From assembly GCA_022843145.1 (NCBI GenBank), contig JALHOF010000001.1:248001-312000 (forward strand): DNA of 64,000 bases, given 5' to 3'. Position numbers and translations under genes: made by a program. Shown one piece after another: positions 63,446 to 64,000 of the stretch. Source of the DNA: Hyphomicrobium sp. (GTDB lineage Bacteria; Pseudomonadota; Alphaproteobacteria; Rhizobiales; Hyphomicrobiaceae). Position 1 is the first letter of the stretch. Each line of letters starts with the position of its first letter. The notes under the pieces are model-generated. The model saw only the letters and a program-made list of their open reading frames with translations. It did no database searches and was not told where the DNA came from.

Positions 63446-64000
63446 ATGGCCAAACCTACCCCGCCCCAAGCTCCGAAGCCGCGCAAGGCGATCCCTGACC
63501 CGGCGCGGCCCTACAACGCGCTGCCGGCGCTGCCGCCCGCGGTCGACCTCGAAACCAAGGCCGTGCTCAAGCGCTGCGTGGCCGCCAGGACAGAATTGGC
63601 CGAGTTGCGCGTCTCCGGTCAGCTCATTCCCGACCAATCGGTGCTGATCAACGCGATCCCGATGCTCGAAGCGCGCGCCAGCTCAGAGATCGAGAACATC
63701 GTCACCACCAACGACTCGCTCTTTCGCGAGGCGAGTCTCGGCCACGACAGTCCCACCACCGATCCGGCCGCAAAAGAGGCGCTGCGCTACCGGACAGCAC
63801 TGCACCAGGGCTTTCAAACGCTCACGGAGCGCCCGATCACAAGCCGCCTCGCGGTCGAGACCTGTCGCACCATCACCGGCACCGCGCTCGATGTCCGCGC
63901 AACGCCCGGAACCACATTGCGCAACGGCGTTACCGGCGAGGTGGTCTACACCCCGCCCGAGGGCGCCGACGTGATCCGCGACATGCTCGGTAACTGGGAG
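63446..64000 (+). CDS. Fic family protein (5' part; runs off the window)
   Basis: The first 185 residues of a Fic/Doc-type adenylyltransferase; the catalytic HPFxxGNGR motif would lie beyond the window. The N-terminal region matches Fic_N: PYNALPALPPAVDLETKAVLK, LINAIPMLEARASSEIENIV, and YTPPEGADVIRDMLGNWE at the right edge. SSEIEN in that segment fits the inhibitory helix pattern S/T-x-x-x-E-N, so the enzyme probably has a built-in antitoxin-like helix (class II). It AMPylates a target protein, unknown here. ATG 63446 begins the family match. Confidence 0.9.
   Translation, partial: MAKPTPPQAPKPRKAIPDPARPYNALPALPPAVDLETKAVLKRCVAARTELAELRVSGQLIPDQSVLINAIPMLEARASSEIENIVTTNDSLFREASLGHDSPTTDPAAKEALRYRTALHQGFQTLTERPITSRLAVETCRTITGTALDVRATPGTTLRNGVTGEVVYTPPEGADVIRDMLGNWE

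Overview
The window looks like the chromosome of a GC-rich alphaproteobacterium of the order Hyphomicrobiales (Rhizobiales). This rests on DUF2794, DUF2865, BA14K-like and IalB-like proteins, a TimA-type Tim44 protein, the ppsR-maf-aroE-coaE-dnaQ / hemE-hemJ-rho-mnmE-mnmG-rsmG-parA-parB gene order, and a full CtrA-type box. I cannot name the genus. No rRNA, tRNA, CRISPR array or insertion sequence was recognised.

Layout. 1-3.1 kb holds atpH-atpA-atpG of the F1 ATP synthase (minus strand; atpG runs off the left edge). 3.6-11.7 kb is housekeeping: priA, a small transaldolase, a BA14K-like secreted protein, xerC, a TraB/GumN protein, gshB and yraN. 11.7-16.7 kb is the most accessory-looking part: a REP-like palindrome, a low-GC Mrr-type endonuclease gene 3 bp behind a HAD phosphatase gene, a redoxin with a His/Cys-rich tail and a PMT-type glycosyltransferase. 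16.8-23.1 kb has pyrE, a truncated haemoglobin, a DUF2892 protein, an M3 peptidase flanked on both sides by tandem repeats sharing one hairpin motif, DUF2794, a GNAT and a BI-1 protein. 23.2-36.4 kb has ybbA-ybbP with divergent tesA, thpR, two DUF2865 paralogues, a TAXI-TRAP transporter, a quinone oxidoreductase, a SpoU methyltransferase and an IalB-like protein.

36.4-63.2 kb is the likely origin-proximal region. Minus-strand genes (ppsR, maf, aroE, coaE, dnaQ; and tim44, mltA, smr) and plus-strand genes (hemE, hemJ, rho, mnmE, mnmG, rsmG, parA, parB) point away from a 416-bp gene-free gap at 44497-44912. That gap sits between ppsR and hemE, where Caulobacter, Rickettsia and rhizobial origins are known, and it contains DnaA-box-like repeats and an AT-rich patch. 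Two ParB-binding parS palindromes lie 6-8 kb to the right, one between mnmE and mnmG and one inside the rsmG coding sequence, next to parAB. Origin, centromere and partition genes therefore form one segregation locus.

hisE-coaA, an unrecognised 200-residue protein with an AT-hook-like N-terminus, and an adenosine kinase lie between parB and the convergent leuS-lptE-holA operon. The window ends inside a Fic-family gene whose upstream region holds several palindromes.
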